From Adiantum capillus-veneris (lineage: Eukaryota; Streptophyta; Polypodiopsida; Polypodiales; Pteridaceae): a stretch of DNA of 64,000 bases. The stretch lies in NCBI GenBank assembly GCA_014529385.2, contig CM043957.1:87396381-87460380 (forward strand), written 5' to 3'. Shown here piece after piece: positions 1 to 11,500 of the stretch. The notes beneath the pieces are model-generated. The model saw only the letters and a program-made list of their open reading frames with translations. It was not told the origin of the DNA and searched no databases. Positions within the stretch are counted from its first letter, which is position 1. Every line of letters starts with the position of its first letter. The translations under genes and the position numbers were made by a program.

Positions 1-451
1 GTTTCTCTGTGTATTAAAGTAAAGTTTCAGGTGAAATCGTACGTCTACCACCCTATGGGTCGGTTTCAGTAGCCATCTTGGTAGATGGCACGTATGTTTG
101 GGTGTGAACCGAGCACATAAAAGGTAGGACCCATCTGCCTCGTATGTGGCAACCAAACCGTGCAGGTAGCTCTGGAAAAGCGCACACCTTTGAGAAGAGA
201 GTATGGACAGCTATAGCAATGGCTTGGGCCCATAAAGACTTGGGCAGATGGAGGATGCTCAAGGACTATCTCTGCTTTGATACCTTTGAAACCAGAAAAT
301 CACCCTACAAGACTAAAAAACAATGCAAACAAATTGAACTAAAAGAGAACGCTCTTTAGTCAAGACACAGTGGGGCGAAGTTGCCCCCTTATAGAGTCCC
401 CCCCCCAAAGTAAAAACAACAAGCACACACAAGCCACCACAAAATGAGGGC

Positions 452-453
<2 letters not shown>

Positions 454-488
<35 letters not shown>
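454..488. repeat. Poly-G tract (35 G)
   Basis: An uninterrupted run of G on the plus strand, preceded by GGGCCC-type sequence. It could form G-quadruplexes and is also a place where assemblies go wrong. Similar G runs occur at 33926-33957 and 44551-44569, there fused to (GA)n. Confidence 0.95.
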
Positions 489-489
<1 letters not shown>

Positions 490-605
490 ATTCAAGAGCT
501 GGGTAAGGTGCACTGGGGACCCAGCGATGAGGTTGTTGACCTGTTTGATTGCCGGGATCAAACCCAGGAGACATTCATTAGTGTACTTTTAAGGAGGGAG
601 TCGTC
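489..605 (-). mobile_element. Possible tRNA-derived SINE fragment
   Basis: Read on the minus strand this stretch contains GTCTCCTGGGTTTGATCCC, close to the tRNA B-box consensus GGTTCRANNCC in a tRNA-like context. About 70 nt follow before the sequence runs into the poly-C (poly-G on plus) tract. I do not see a convincing A box, so a Pol III-derived SINE is only a suggestion. Confidence 0.25.
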
Positions 606-776
606 AATGCAATTATGAACACCTTTTCCTATCAAAACATAGCAGTTGCAGTTTGTAAATATAGATTGAAGAAGTCAGAGAGTGCCCATGATGTAGGTTT
701 GTCTAAGGTTCTGATGGCTGTTATGTTGAGATCAATGCGAATATGCCTTCATTGTACTTTTTTGCCGTTATAACAG

Positions 777-875
777 GCAGGTGAGGTGGGCATGTCTGGT
801 GGTGGTAGTCCCATTGATGTGGTGGTGCGGATTCTAAATAATCAGCTGAGCTCGTTGGTCTGGATTGATGAAAAG
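777..875 (+). other. Exon-like coding block of unknown gene
   Basis: A 99-nt stretch, exactly 33 open codons, is bounded by an acceptor-like TAACAG on the left and a donor-like AAAAG/GTTAGC on the right. The conceptual peptide includes IDVVVRILNNQL and SLVWIDEK, which reads like ordinary protein rather than repeat translation. I do not recognise the family. The surrounding DNA to about 2.5 kb lacks transposon signatures and could be introns of the same gene. It might equally be a captured gene fragment or chance. Confidence 0.3.
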
Positions 876-2164
876 GTTAGCTAGAAAGCTTGTTTTTTTA
901 ATGTCGCTTGCTTTACGTAGCTGCTGGAAAGGTGTCTTTTCTTAACCTGTGTGCAAAATGTGAGTTCAGGCGGAAGAGCTCTCCTCAAGAATACACAAGT
1001 TAGGGGATCATAATTTAACGCCCGACAGAGGCTGGATGAGCTCAAGGTTTCGAGGAGCTTAGGACTGAAAACGAACCATCATTTATTTGTGAAAACATCT
1101 GATCTGGTGGCCTTGTTTCACACGAGTGTTAGTTCCTTGTCAAGAGCATATGTGAGTAAATGCAGGCTTCAGAATGGATAATCCAGGTGTCATGTCCAAA
1201 AAACTGAAGCTGGTTCCATATTTGTTGTGGTCATGGTAAGGTGTTCTACTAATCTGTTGGCAAGGAATTAAAGATGATGGCAAATAGTCTCTGTTTGCAG
1301 GCCTGTTAGGGTGTTCTTGTGTGTATATTGTGCTGCTAGAATTATTCATGTCATTATCACATCCTTAGATTAATTTTGGGAGTTTTTTAAACATGGGATG
1401 CTTTCGTGTGATGAAATTTATTGTTGGTGCTTCGTCCATTTTCATGTGTATTTGTGTGTCTTCTAGATAACCCTTGTTTCTGAAATATAGGTCCTCCAGA
1501 TAGATTATTTGTTTGCAATTGTGATTGTCGCGGATCTCTCCTGCTTAGCTTGGTGACCTCCTTGAAACGGGTGGCTCATAAGGGAGATCTTTGCCGATGG
1601 TTTTGAGTTATGTATAATAAGGTCACATATAGGTTTGGATGAAATGTAAATGCTATTTTCTGACAGACTCTCAATATATTTCGTCATGGGCCAATTCGTT
1701 TCCTTCTTAAACTTCTGATTTATGTGGCCTAAAGTTTTTTTTGAATATCTTAGTAGGAAATACAGACCTTGCAAATTTGTGATATGTGCATGTTAGGTGC
1801 AGAATCTTAGGACTGATATTTTCAACAATCCTCTTGCAAGGAATTTTCAAAAAGGGCCTGTGAAATTGCATTTCAAAGAAGTGTGATGCAACGTGTTGCA
1901 ACTATACAATCATGGACAGCAACAAAGCCTGCAACTTGGGACTTGCTCTTGTGCTACCCTCATGAAGTCCTGATGAGTTTAAATTTTTTCGTAAAATCCA
2001 TAACTAATGTGTCAATTACTGTGTCCAATGCTAATATGGATGGGTGGGAACATTATATCTGACTCAAACCATCAGCATAGAACTAACGCTACTCTTGGAG
2101 GGTTAAGCGTGGAAAATCCACTGAATAGGAAACGTATCTCATCACATCAACTCGCGAGTTTTTG

Positions 2165-2350
2165 TTAAAGGCTTGTAAGGGGCAGATAAACAAGAGGTTT
2201 CGCCTTAGGCATAACCAAAGCCACATCTCATGCATCAAGAAGGCAAATGTGATTCTTCCTGGTCATTGTCCTCATTATAATGCTTTTGTAGGTGATATTC
2301 TCATAAAAAACGAATACCCATGGTTTGACAAGCTAGTGGTTGCTAGGTGA
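2165..2350 (+). other. Exon-like open block, unknown
   Basis: A 61-codon open stretch ends in a TGA that overlaps a donor-like GCTAG/GTGATC. The peptide contains ILPGHCPHYNAF and EYPWFDKLVVAR, with a normal amino-acid mix. It has no recognised domain. It lies in the same orientation as the 777-875 block and could belong to the same split gene or pseudogene, but no joining evidence is visible. Confidence 0.22.
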
Positions 2351-2685
2351 TCATACATGGGTCCATGAATGATATCCTTTACTCATTTTGGTTCTCTTTT
2401 TCCTCATTTGATATTTCGATTGTGACTTGAATATATGTGGCTGTACATGCAGCTTGCCCTTTGGCGGATCACTAAAGCTAGTTGGTATTCAGTACTTTGC
2501 TGCTAACGGTAGGCTCCATGTGCCACGCAGTCCTAAAAAGTTAGAAGTGTTTAATTAGTAAATTTTAGGAAGTACCCTTAGATTTAACACTTGACAATAA
2601 ACACTTTCCTTGTAACAATTTGCTCCAATTTTTGCATGAGTTGATTTTGATAATAGAGATCTAGTTTTGAATTGTTTGTGTTTTG

Positions 2686-2688
<3 letters not shown>

Positions 2689-2739
<51 letters not shown>
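2689..2739. repeat. (TC)n microsatellite
   Basis: About 25 uninterrupted TC dinucleotides. Open reading frames here, such as RERERE translations, are artefacts of the repeat. Confidence 0.95.
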
Positions 2740-2741
<2 letters not shown>

Positions 2742-2757
2742 GAAAGCACGGGTGCTT

Positions 2758-3440
2758 TCACACACATTTGACACATTTTTTGTTTTGTTTTGAAAATCTT
2801 GACTGAGTGGGAAACCTCAAACCGAGGAAAACCCATAGTAAATAAGAGCTGCAAAGGATGAAGCACCATGAGGCTCCTAAAACTAGAAACAGTGAGTAAA
2901 TCTTATAAGCTTCAAGAGAGGCGTCTCCCACATCATGAGCAAAAGTGTAGTGCTTGTTGAAGGGTAAATTTGAAGTAAGGAAAAGGTCAATATCCATGGC
3001 ACGAAACATATGAGAGTTACGTTGGTGCCATATGGTCCACATAGCCATGCATCTCCATAAGAAAATGTGCTCTTTTAAAGTTATACGATTCTTTCAAATG
3101 CACGATAGGTTTCTTTGCCGACACAACTACATGCAATCCAACGTAGTATGGGTGAGATTCCAATCTTAAAGCTGTGAACTTGCAAGTAATGGAGGCACTC
3201 CAAAACACCAATAATCAACTGTGAAGTTGTTGCCACAAATGTCGATAATGGGGCCCATCTTATAAAGAAGTACGACAATAGGAAATGAAAGAACTGCACG
3301 AAGTGATCCAAGAATTCATCAACTTTGCGGGCTCCTTTTTGCATGTGCGCGTGCGCACACAAAACCCACCTCGTAGTCAATGCGGAATGTACTGTTTGTA
3401 GTAAATTGAAAAAGTTGCCATGTAAGATGCCTACGACGTA
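2758..3440 (-). mobile_element. Degenerate LINE-like 3' region
   Basis: On the minus strand a conceptual peptide begins MAMWTIWHQRNSHMF, resembling the W-x-IW-x-x-RN motif common near the C-terminal end of plant LINE ORF2 proteins. Flanking frames carry coding-like fragments interrupted by frameshifts. No reverse-transcriptase motif is visible, so this is a tentative call for a short 3' remnant. Confidence 0.28.
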
Positions 3441-3499
3441 ACTATGGTCTTTATCTCTAGTGCAACTACCTATGTGAAGCATAAGCCGAAGGTACACGT

Positions 3500-3570
3500 A
3501 GGCAACACCTTGTTGGGAGGTTACCCATCTTGGTATCGCGTGCACTCGTACTTAATGGTTATGTTTCAGA
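3500..3570 (-). repeat. 5S rRNA-like segment, left LTR
   Basis: A more diverged copy of the 3810-3882 segment. On the minus strand it keeps GATGGGTAACCTCCC followed by AACAAGGTGTTGCC. Confidence 0.5.
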
Positions 3571-3780
3571 AATGGATCTAGGTATTTAGACCCCAAAACT
3601 TTAATGTGTTGATGACTTTTGGTCTAGCCAATTGATGCAAGTATGACAGCGAGGCGCCATTGATAGTTCACATGTTGAGGTTACCCAAACCCCACCTCAT
3701 TAAGCAAAACTTCTTCTCCATCCTCTTCATAGCTTCAACGTGTCCCTTTCTAGAAACTCAAAGGTTGAACATTGAGCTAT

Positions 3781-3793
3781 GGCTCTGATACAA
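3781..3793 (-). promoter_or_regulatory. tRNA-iMet primer binding site
   Basis: The minus strand reads TTGTATCAGAGCC. The standard plant retrotransposon PBS is TGGTATCAGAGC, so one G is missing. It sits directly inside the right (5') LTR of the TRIM. Confidence 0.6.
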
Positions 3794-3809
3794 GTTGTAG
3801 GTACTTGTG

Positions 3810-3882
3810 GGCAACACCTTCCTAGGAGGTCACCCACCCCAATAATGTTCTTGTGCATCCGCGCTTCACTGTGATGTTCCAG
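3810..3882 (-). repeat. 5S rRNA-like segment, right LTR
   Basis: On the minus strand the core GGGTGGGTGACCTCCTAGG matches the internal-promoter C-box and 3' region of plant 5S rRNA, preceded by AGTGAAGCG where 5S has AGTTAAGCG. The 5' half of 5S is not recognisable, so this is not a functional 5S gene. Confidence 0.65.
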
Positions 3883-3979
3883 TATAGCCATTTGTATCCC
3901 AAACCTTTGTCTTAGAGAGCTTTGGTCTAGCTAGTTTATGCAAGCCTCATAACCATGCACGTCTCGCAACAATGACATT

Positions 3980-5510
3980 ATTAGTATTTACGCACGTCAA
4001 TACCGACACGCGCGCTCACACATTCTCCAAGAAAGGATCATGTAATATCTTGGAGGACCATGCAATTTCTTGGAGCGCGTATAGTAGGGAATGATTCCAC
4101 CTCATCCATTTGTTGGAAGTTACAATCTTCTCATCGTTCATCTATAAGCCCCTTGCATTATTTAGTCTTGGCTTCAACTTACGTTTGGCGTAATGAGCAG
4201 TTGGTTGAATGTTGATGAAGAAATTGAAGCGTAAAATCACAAGCTCAAAAGCATTAGGCTATCCCTCATGCTTGGATTGGGTGGCTGTAGTAATCTATGT
4301 CTGTGCTAAAGAGGATTCAACATTTTGTACTATCCAACACCATTGTTACTTCTATCATCGTAGCCAATTCTTTAAAGAAAAAATGTAATGAAAAATGGCC
4401 TATGAACTTTGAGATTAGCGGAATTAGGAGATTAGATGAAGCACTTTTGTGAGATTACTTTGTGAGCATAGCGGGTGAACTTAATTGATGGTAGCAACAT
4501 AAACATGGTACTTAGTTAACTTGACATGAGCAATACTTTGGCAAGAAAGAGATTTTAGAGAACATGACAAGAGATGAGGACCGGATTCATACGGAGCCGG
4601 TCCCCCCTTCAATTGGCATTTGTATTATAGTTTCTCTCATCAAGAGAGACTTGGTACAATACAATCTTTGTGTTCCTTGTGACCTAGGTGATGCAATGAA
4701 GATGGAAAGCTTCATGCATCACAAGCATAACATAAACCTTGTAGAATCATTAACTATCCCAAGCCTTAGTCCCAAGGCCTCAAAGACCTTCGAAGGTGGA
4801 GAGAGCTAGCGGGGAATGAGAATAGGGAAGAGGAAGAAGAAACATTCCATAGGAAAAAGAAATAGTTCCTCACTTATCATCACTCTTCTTGCTAGCATAC
4901 ATAATAGCATAGTAATGAAGATGGAGAAGATGACAAGCTTAAGCATTGAAGCATGGCTCTTGGTTGGATTTGCATTCCATAGCCAAGAGTGTTGCTGTAG
5001 GCTCTCACTTCTCACAAACTTGGAGAAGGAGGTGGAGTTGAGGGAGTTCCTCAACTTCACCAAGTGAGAATGATCCACAAAATGAGTGTGTGTGTGTGGT
5101 GTATACTCCCCAGCACTCCCCTTGCTTGCTTGGGGCGAGTTCTAGCCTTTCCACATGCTTCAAGCTCATTGGACCCCTCTCCCCCTAGCCAATCACATGC
5201 AACATGCATTCAAGTACATGGGTGTCTTTGGACAAGTGTCTCTCTTACCCCTTAGAGAGAGAGAGAGCTTGAAAATATCTAGATATTTGCTGGATGGAAA
5301 TAGAAGCTTATTGGACCCCTCTTTAGCCCAACCAATAGCATTCAAGCACACCATGTGGCTAAGCATAGGGAGAGTCTGACATGTGTCCCATGTGCCCCTT
5401 GAGAAAAGGGGTGCCCTTTGGGCGAGTAGGAGGTTAAGTCAAATATACCCCTATTTTTGGGACTTTCCCCCTCCTTTGTAGGGTCTCTTTTTTACTCAAG
5501 CACCTTACCC
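3980..5510. other. Unassigned stretch
   Basis: No domain or transposon motif recognised. Small open frames at 4564-4809 and 4806-5078 have no family resemblance and overlap on opposite strands. Confidence 0.5.
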
Positions 5511-5519
5511 CCCATGCAT

Positions 5520-5700
5520 GGGAAGCTTCTCAAGCACCTTACTAATTAAGTATGACAAGCACCTCAAGTACCTTAGTCATCAAGCATGACAAGCACCTCA
5601 AGCACCTTAGTCATCAAGCACAGTAAGCATCTCAAGAACCTTAGTCATCAAACACGACAAGCACCTTAGTCATTAAGCACGACATGCACCGCAAGCTTAG
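5520..5700. repeat. Minisatellite, about 36-bp unit
   Basis: Roughly five imperfect units built on AAGCACCTTAGTCATC and AAGCATGACAAGCACC, with units differing by small substitutions and indels. Confidence 0.8.
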
Positions 5701-5748
5701 GTCGGGTTCCCACCTCAAGCTCAGCCCTAGCTTGTCTAAGGTCAAAGG

Positions 5749-6182
5749 ACTTTTAACACTAACCATTGGAGGTCTTTAATGAAGCTAAGCCTAAGGTCTT
5801 TTAAGCTCCATTAGATGCACGTTGCTCTTTGATATACTACCTTCTTTTGGACCCGTATTCAGATGTAACCATCTCTCCTCTTGGTTCCCTGTTGAGATAA
5901 ATCTAGAAGCACGACTTTTAACACTAACCATTGGAGGTCTTTAATGAAGCTAACCCTAAGGTCTTTTAAGCTCCATTAGATGCACGTTGCTCTTTGATAG
6001 ACTACCTCCTTTTGAACCCGTATTGAGATGTAACCATGTCTCCTCTTGGTCCCCTGTTGAGATAAGTCTAGAAGCACTTATTGCACATTGCTCTTTGGTA
6101 GACTCGTCTCCTTTTGGACCCCTATGGAGATGCAACCATCTCTCCTTTTGGTCCCCTGCTAAGATAGGTCTAGAAGCACATG
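5749..6182. repeat. 165-bp tandem repeat, 2.6 copies
   Basis: Unit 1 (5749-5913) and unit 2 (5914-6078) are nearly identical and both begin ACTTTTAACACTAACC. A third, internally deleted unit follows to 6182, recognisable by TTGCTCTTTGGTAGAC and GGTCCCCTGCTAAGATAGG. On the minus strand it is open and encodes a repeated GDQ-x-E-x-WLHL motif, probably by chance of the unit length being a multiple of three. Confidence 0.85.
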
Positions 6183-6309
6183 TCTCTATTCTCACTCTTG
6201 TTCCTATTTATTCTGCCACATTAAATGATCAGTTTAATATGAGAAAATCATTTGGGTTAGCTAGATATTAGATTTTAGTGTTTCCACGTGTTTAGGGCAT
6301 ATAGAATAG

Positions 6310-6600
6310 CTAGTAGCTCTTTTTTCATATTTGCCCAATACTCACTTATCAAAGTTGAGTCTTTGACTCTCATATGCTATGGCATGCCCTTCTTGAAGCA
6401 AAATAGCTCCAAGGCAATTACCACAAGCATCACATTGGACTTCAAATGGCTTCGAGAGATCTAGTAGTGTGAGAATACATTCAGAGAAGATTCTCCTTAA
6501 GCTTCTTCAAAAGCTTCTTGCACTTTTGCCGTCCATGAATACTTAACGTTCTTTTTTGTTAAGTCATGTAATGGGCTTGCTATTAGTGAGAAATTTTTTT
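6310..6600 (-). pseudogene. Gypsy RT/RNase H remnant
   Basis: Across shifted frames the minus strand reads FLTNSKPIT, then KYSWTAKVQEAFEEA, then VQCDACGNCLGAILLQEGHA and IAYESQRL. These correspond to the RT-thumb to RNase H junction of gypsy polymerases (PIT-W-L, F-W-x-x-x-CQ-x-AF, DAS-x-x-x-IGA-x-LLQ). A TGA replaces the expected Trp after PIT, and further stops and frameshifts are present. Confidence 0.6.
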
Positions 6601-6867
6601 AATGAAGCATCTTTTCACTAACTTGTAATTAATGAAATATTGAGAGGTGCCATCATCTACAAGGATTCAGACCTTGTGACCTTAGATAGACACATGCATT
6701 ATCACAAGTTCATGTGGTCCAAAAGTCGGTTGCTACGTATATGCTATAATCAGCACTCATGAACCGTTTTGATATGTGCTACTTTCACATTGAAATGTCG
6801 AGAAGAGGATTTCAAGGAAAGAAATTACACCATGTACACTACCTTCTTCTTGCCTTGGGATGCAGAT

Positions 6868-6960
6868 TTCCCCTTGGGACAATACTTGTTTCCATGCCCA
6901 CTTCCCAAGAAATTAAAGCATAATTGATCATTCTTTGCCTTTTCAAATTCCTCACTTGAT
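6868..6960 (-). pseudogene. Gypsy gag zinc knuckle, damaged
   Basis: The minus strand encodes CFNFLGSGHGNKYCPKGK. This has the C-x2-C-x4-H-x4-C nucleocapsid spacing except that the second Cys is Phe, so zinc binding would be lost. Confidence 0.55.
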
Positions 6961-6992
6961 AGATTAGCCTCTAGGCCTCCTGGTATTTTTAG

Positions 6993-7917
6993 ATGTATCA
7001 AAGGAGGCTACCACAAATTTACTCTTATTATGACTATGAGATGCATGTGCATTTGAAGTGCCAGACATGTGTGTGCTATGCAATGCTTTTTCTTGTGGGG
7101 ATCATCATGGATATGAACCTGCAATATAGCTTCCTCAAGTGTTTTGAAATCATGGGTCTTAACATGCTTCTTAAGCTCAAGTGTTAACCCACGGATGAAC
7201 CCATGCACCTGGTGGAAGGCATCTAGACGCTTCAGCTTGAGGATGAAATCCCTATAATTCAAGATATACCTAAGCAATGTCTTAAGTTGATGCATAGAGC
7301 ACTTATCCCATGCAATCCAAATTTTTCCTTCTCATAAATGGGTAAAAATTCCTCTCTAAACAATCCTCAAAAGAGGCCCATGAATGTAGCATGATGCCCT
7401 TCTTCTTGAGAAACATACACCATTTGTAGGCTATACCTTCTAGTGTTAAACTAATTTGCAGTACCTTGATTGAATCTGGAGCCCAACACAAATCATGAAT
7501 ACCTTGCCATTTGCAGTACCTTGACTACATCTGGAGTTGAACACAGATTGTAATACCATCCCATTTATTGAAGAAGATATTTATGGTACCATTGTTGTGC
7601 TCTTTCTCCTCCTCGCAAAAGATCGATGGATTCCTATTTTTTCAACAACTCGTCCACCTCTTCAGCTTGAGAATTGGCAACAGACCCGGAGTGAAGCCTT
7701 GCTGCGACATGCCAAGAATTGGATTTGAAGGCACAATGCTCGATAAAACCACCCCGTGCAGCTCACTTGCAGGGTCCTTGGCTTGTTGGTGCATATATTG
7801 CACTACGAGATGAGATAGTTTAGTGACATTCTCATTCAAACGTGAAAAATTTGTTTCTATAATAGAAATGAGTGAATACAATGCTCTAAATTCTTTTAAA
7901 TCAATCAATGTTATCAT
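6993..7917 (-). pseudogene. Gypsy gag remnant
   Basis: Gag forms the nucleocapsid particle of LTR retrotransposons. Two minus-strand blocks carry Retrotrans_gag features. The first (7491-7303) has ISLTLEGIAYKWCMFL followed by SWASFEDCLERNFYP. The second (7295-7008) has FHQVHGFIRGLTLELKKHV followed by FKTLEEAI. An N-terminal block (7917-7642) includes RLNENVTKLSHLVVQYMHQQ. The blocks are in different frames with stops between, so the gene is dead. Family assignment rests on the spacing of L-x-G-x-A-x-x-W, SW-x-x-F and F-x-RGL. Confidence 0.65.
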
Positions 7918-8335
7918 ACATGCTAGTTATTGTGCGGATACCCTTTACGAGAGTAGCCGGCTGCGGTGCAATAGCACAAGATGCTCAAAATCGAACTAAT
8001 AATGCATGTCTATGTTTGAATCCATGATGCAGTGTTGTGCTAACAAAAAAGAAAATGAATACGTGGGAAAAACAGCTGCCTTGCAAACCTTTTTTGGAGC
8101 AGTGTTGAGCACGGGGAATATCTTTTGGCGATCATTTTTTAGTGATCACTTTTTGGAATTGAGCAAGAAGATTCCAAAACAGATCCTTTCTCTCACGCAA
8201 CCATGTTGGGTGGCTCCAACATTGTTTATGCAAAATATTTCCCGCTTTCGCTCTTGATCTCTTCCTCTTTCATTCCATGTCTCTTCCTCTATTACTCCCT
8301 CATTTTTTTGGCACCTCTGCCCTTAGCACTTTATA

Positions 8336-8338
<3 letters not shown>

Positions 8339-8388
<50 letters not shown>
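8339..8388. repeat. (TC)n replacing part of copia LTR
   Basis: The TC array ends exactly where LTR sequence homologous to 13320-13390 resumes (CCTAAAGAGGGAAAAAAT). The rest of the LTR is missing on its other side. Confidence 0.85.
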
Positions 8389-8391
<3 letters not shown>

Positions 8392-8459
8392 AAGAGGGAA
8401 AAAATACCCCGGAAGTCTAGTGTGTTGACACACATCACTACCACATGTATATGGTAACA
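8389..8459 (-). repeat. Copia 3' LTR, truncated
   Basis: About 70 bp matching the outer part of the 228-bp LTR, ending ATGGTAACA, which is the TGTTACCAT LTR start on the minus strand. Just inside, the minus strand reads CCAGGGGTGATT, a degraded polypurine tract; copy 2 has AAGGGGGATT at the same place. Confidence 0.8.
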
Positions 8460-8529
8460 AATCACCCCTGGAGTGATACAGTGAACAAGAGCTGACACAT
8501 GAGTAAAGGGAAGTGCCCTACCCTGAGGA

Positions 8530-11500
8530 CATGATCAGCCCACAAAAGGGAGTAAGCCCAAAGCTTTGCCGAAAGCTTCGATTTTCTCACAAGACAATGC
8601 CTTTGTGAAAATATATGCAAGGTTCTCCTGTGTTGGTACATAAGCCAAGCTGATCTCTCCTGCTGAGAGCCTCTCCCTGACATAGTGGTAATGCACCTCA
8701 ATGTGCTTTGTGCGGGCATGAAAAACTGGGTTCCTCGCAACTGCCAATGCGCTCTGACTGTCAGTGTTGGCGGTTTCTTGTTCAACACCCAAATCAGCCA
8801 TAAGGCGTGTGAGCCATAGACACTCAATCGTAGCTGTGAAGACTGCCCTGTACTCAGTCTCACAACTTGAAGTGGCCACAATAGGTTTCTTCTTGCTCAA
8901 CCATGATATACATGAACTGCTAAGCATGAAACAAAAACCACTTGTGGACACTCGCGTGTCAAAACAACCAGCCCAACTTGAGTCTGAAAAAGCATGTAAG
9001 TCTAGCGGCAATGATCCCCCCTTGGGATAAAACAAGCCTATATGTAAAGTGCCACTAAGGTAGCGGAAAATCCTCTTGATCCTACCAATGCTTAGACCCT
9101 GGGCTATGCATAAATTTGCTGACCTGTGAGACTGCAAATTGAATATTCGGTCTCGTGTTGCATACATAAATGAGGCATCCAATAGTAGTTTGGTAAAGAG
9201 TGACATCTGCAGGATCACCAGCATCATGAAGACTCAATTTTGAACCTGTTTCCATGGGAGTGGCAATAGGTTTGCAATCCTCAAGTCCAAACTTACATAG
9301 AAATGTCTCTTCTGACACAAGGAAATACCACCATCACACTGCTTAAACTGTATGCCCAAGTAATGATGCAACAGTCCCAAATCTTTCATCTTGAAAGTAG
9401 CATTCAAATCAGCCTTAAATTCAGCAATGTGTCTCTCATTTGGTCCAGTGATCAGCAAATCATCTACATAAAGAAAACAATGAGAAGTACATCACCCTCA
9501 TGCTTTGCATACAATGTGCTTTCTGCTGGACTGTTACAAAAGCCTCGTTTGATCAAATGAGTGTTAGCTTTCTCATACCAAGCACGAGGACATTGCTTCA
9601 ACCCATACAAAGCCTTCTTACATCTGCACACTTTGTCCTCTTGTCCTTTCTTGACTAAACCGCAAGGCTGTGTTACATAAACTTCCTCAAATATGTCACC
9701 ATTCAAGAAAGTAGTAACAATGTCCAATTGATGTACATCCCAACCAAAATGAGCTACCAATGCACATAGAAAATGCACAGTAGTCATACGACAAGTGGGA
9801 GAAAAAGTATCTTCATAATCTATGCCTTTTTGCTATGCATAACCCTTTGCAACAAGTCGAGCCTTATGGCGATCGATCTCACCATCTCGCTTGCCTTTCA
9901 ACTTGTAAGCCCACTTCGTATACCAATGGCCTTTTTGCCAGGAGGAAAATTACATAAAGTCCATGTGTCATTTTCTATAAGTGCATCATATTCTGATTAC
10001 ATGGCACCCATCCATTTTTCTGAATTCCGGGCTTCATCAAAAGATAGAGGTTCCTCAACATCATGTAAGCTAGAAACAGCCAAAGCATAACAATCCAATG
10101 CATAAGGTGCATGGCCAGAGCCTAAACGAGTACGACTACACAAAGTTGCATCCAATTTACTATCACACAATGTATGCACTAGCCATTTTGGCATACCTCT
10201 ACCCTTCTCATTTTGAGTCCTTTCCTCATCAAGTACATCATGTACATCTACATCAGTAATAAGCTGATCTGTAACATTTTTGGAAACCCCCATAGGCTGT
10301 ACATTTGCATCATTGGAATTTACATTCGAACTTCCACCACTGAACAGAGGCAACAAAGTGTCATAAATGTCCTGTGAGCTACATTACTGTCTCTAGTACA
10401 TGACAATAAGGGCTCAAAAGAATCTTCCACAAACGCTACATCCCGTGAAACCAAAATACTCTTTGTTTGCGGATGATACAACCTGTAACATTTGCTTTCA
10501 GAACTATAACCAACAAAAATACATTTGACAACCTTATCATCCAATTTTCTATGCTGTGTTTTTTGCACCAAAGCATATGCCAAACAACCAAAAACACACA
10601 TGTGCTCAATAGAAGGCTTTCTATCATCCCATGCTACATATAGAGTAATAGACTTCAAAGCTTTCGTAGGACACCTATTAAGTACATAAGTGGCACACAT
10701 GATGGCCTCAAGCCAAAAAGAATGCGGCAAAGCTTGACTTTTGACCATACATCGTGCCATTTTCATAAGTGACCTATTTTTCCTCTCAGCTACACCATTT
10801 TGCTCAGGCATATAAAAGGCATTGTACATTAGTGCTTTATCCCACGACTAGCCAGAAATGCATTAAATTCATGAGACATATACTCCCCCCCTTGATCGAA
10901 ACAGAGGGTGCCCATACTACATTTCGATACATTTTCAGCTATAGCCAGAAATTGTTTGAAGTACATAAAAACTTCGGACTTCGCTTTAAGCGGAAATACC
11001 CATTCATGCCTGGAGTAATCATCAATGAAAGTCACGAAGTAAAGGTAATTTCCTAAGGACGGAGTTTGCATAGGCCCACAAAGATCACTATGCACAAGCT
11101 GCAACCTGCATGTGGCCCTAACTGAACCATCCTTTGGAAACTTCGAATGCTGCATCTTACCCAAAATACAGCCTTCACAAACATGTTTGACAGGTGCTTC
11201 AAGAGGCGGCAAAGAAGCAACCATATCAAATTTTTGCAAACGTTGCAAACTAGAAAAATTCAGATGCCCAAAACCTGCATGCCACAATTTTGCATCTGAA
11301 AAAACCCTTGAATCTGCAACTGCATTTGCAAACTTGTGTCCACACTTGTCATACAAAGTGAGCTTATACAGCCCACGGCACAAAAGGCCAGATGCAACAA
11401 TTTCATCACCAAAACTGAGATCATGAACTGTACATCTGTCATCCACAAATTTGACTACAAGTCCAAGTCTAGCAAGTGTAGATACAGACAAAAGATTCTT

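Larger units (their letters stand above)
3480..3975 (-). mobile_element. Cassandra-like TRIM with 5S-like LTRs
   Basis: Two diverged direct repeats (about 3480-3680 and 3797-3975) lie in minus orientation around a short internal region. Each contains a segment resembling the 3' half of plant 5S rRNA, including GGGTGACCTCC and an AAGCG upstream. Immediately inside the right copy the minus strand reads TTGTATCAGAGCC, a near-exact initiator-Met tRNA primer binding site (3781-3793). LTR, PBS, no coding capacity and 5S homology together match the known Cassandra TRIM family. Repeat ends are approximate because the copies are diverged, and I could not identify a target duplication. Confidence 0.6.
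6290..7990 (-). mobile_element. Ty3/gypsy retrotransposon remnant
   Basis: Minus-strand pieces occur in gypsy order: gag (7917 to 6993), a CCHC-type knuckle near 6940-6880, then the end of reverse transcriptase and the start of RNase H (6600-6310). Protease and most of RT are missing, so there is a large internal deletion. I could not place LTRs. Confidence 0.65.

Noticed and set aside
3500-3882. Functional 5S rRNA genes
   Set aside because: Only the 3' half resembles 5S and both copies are diverged; the PBS context fits a TRIM.
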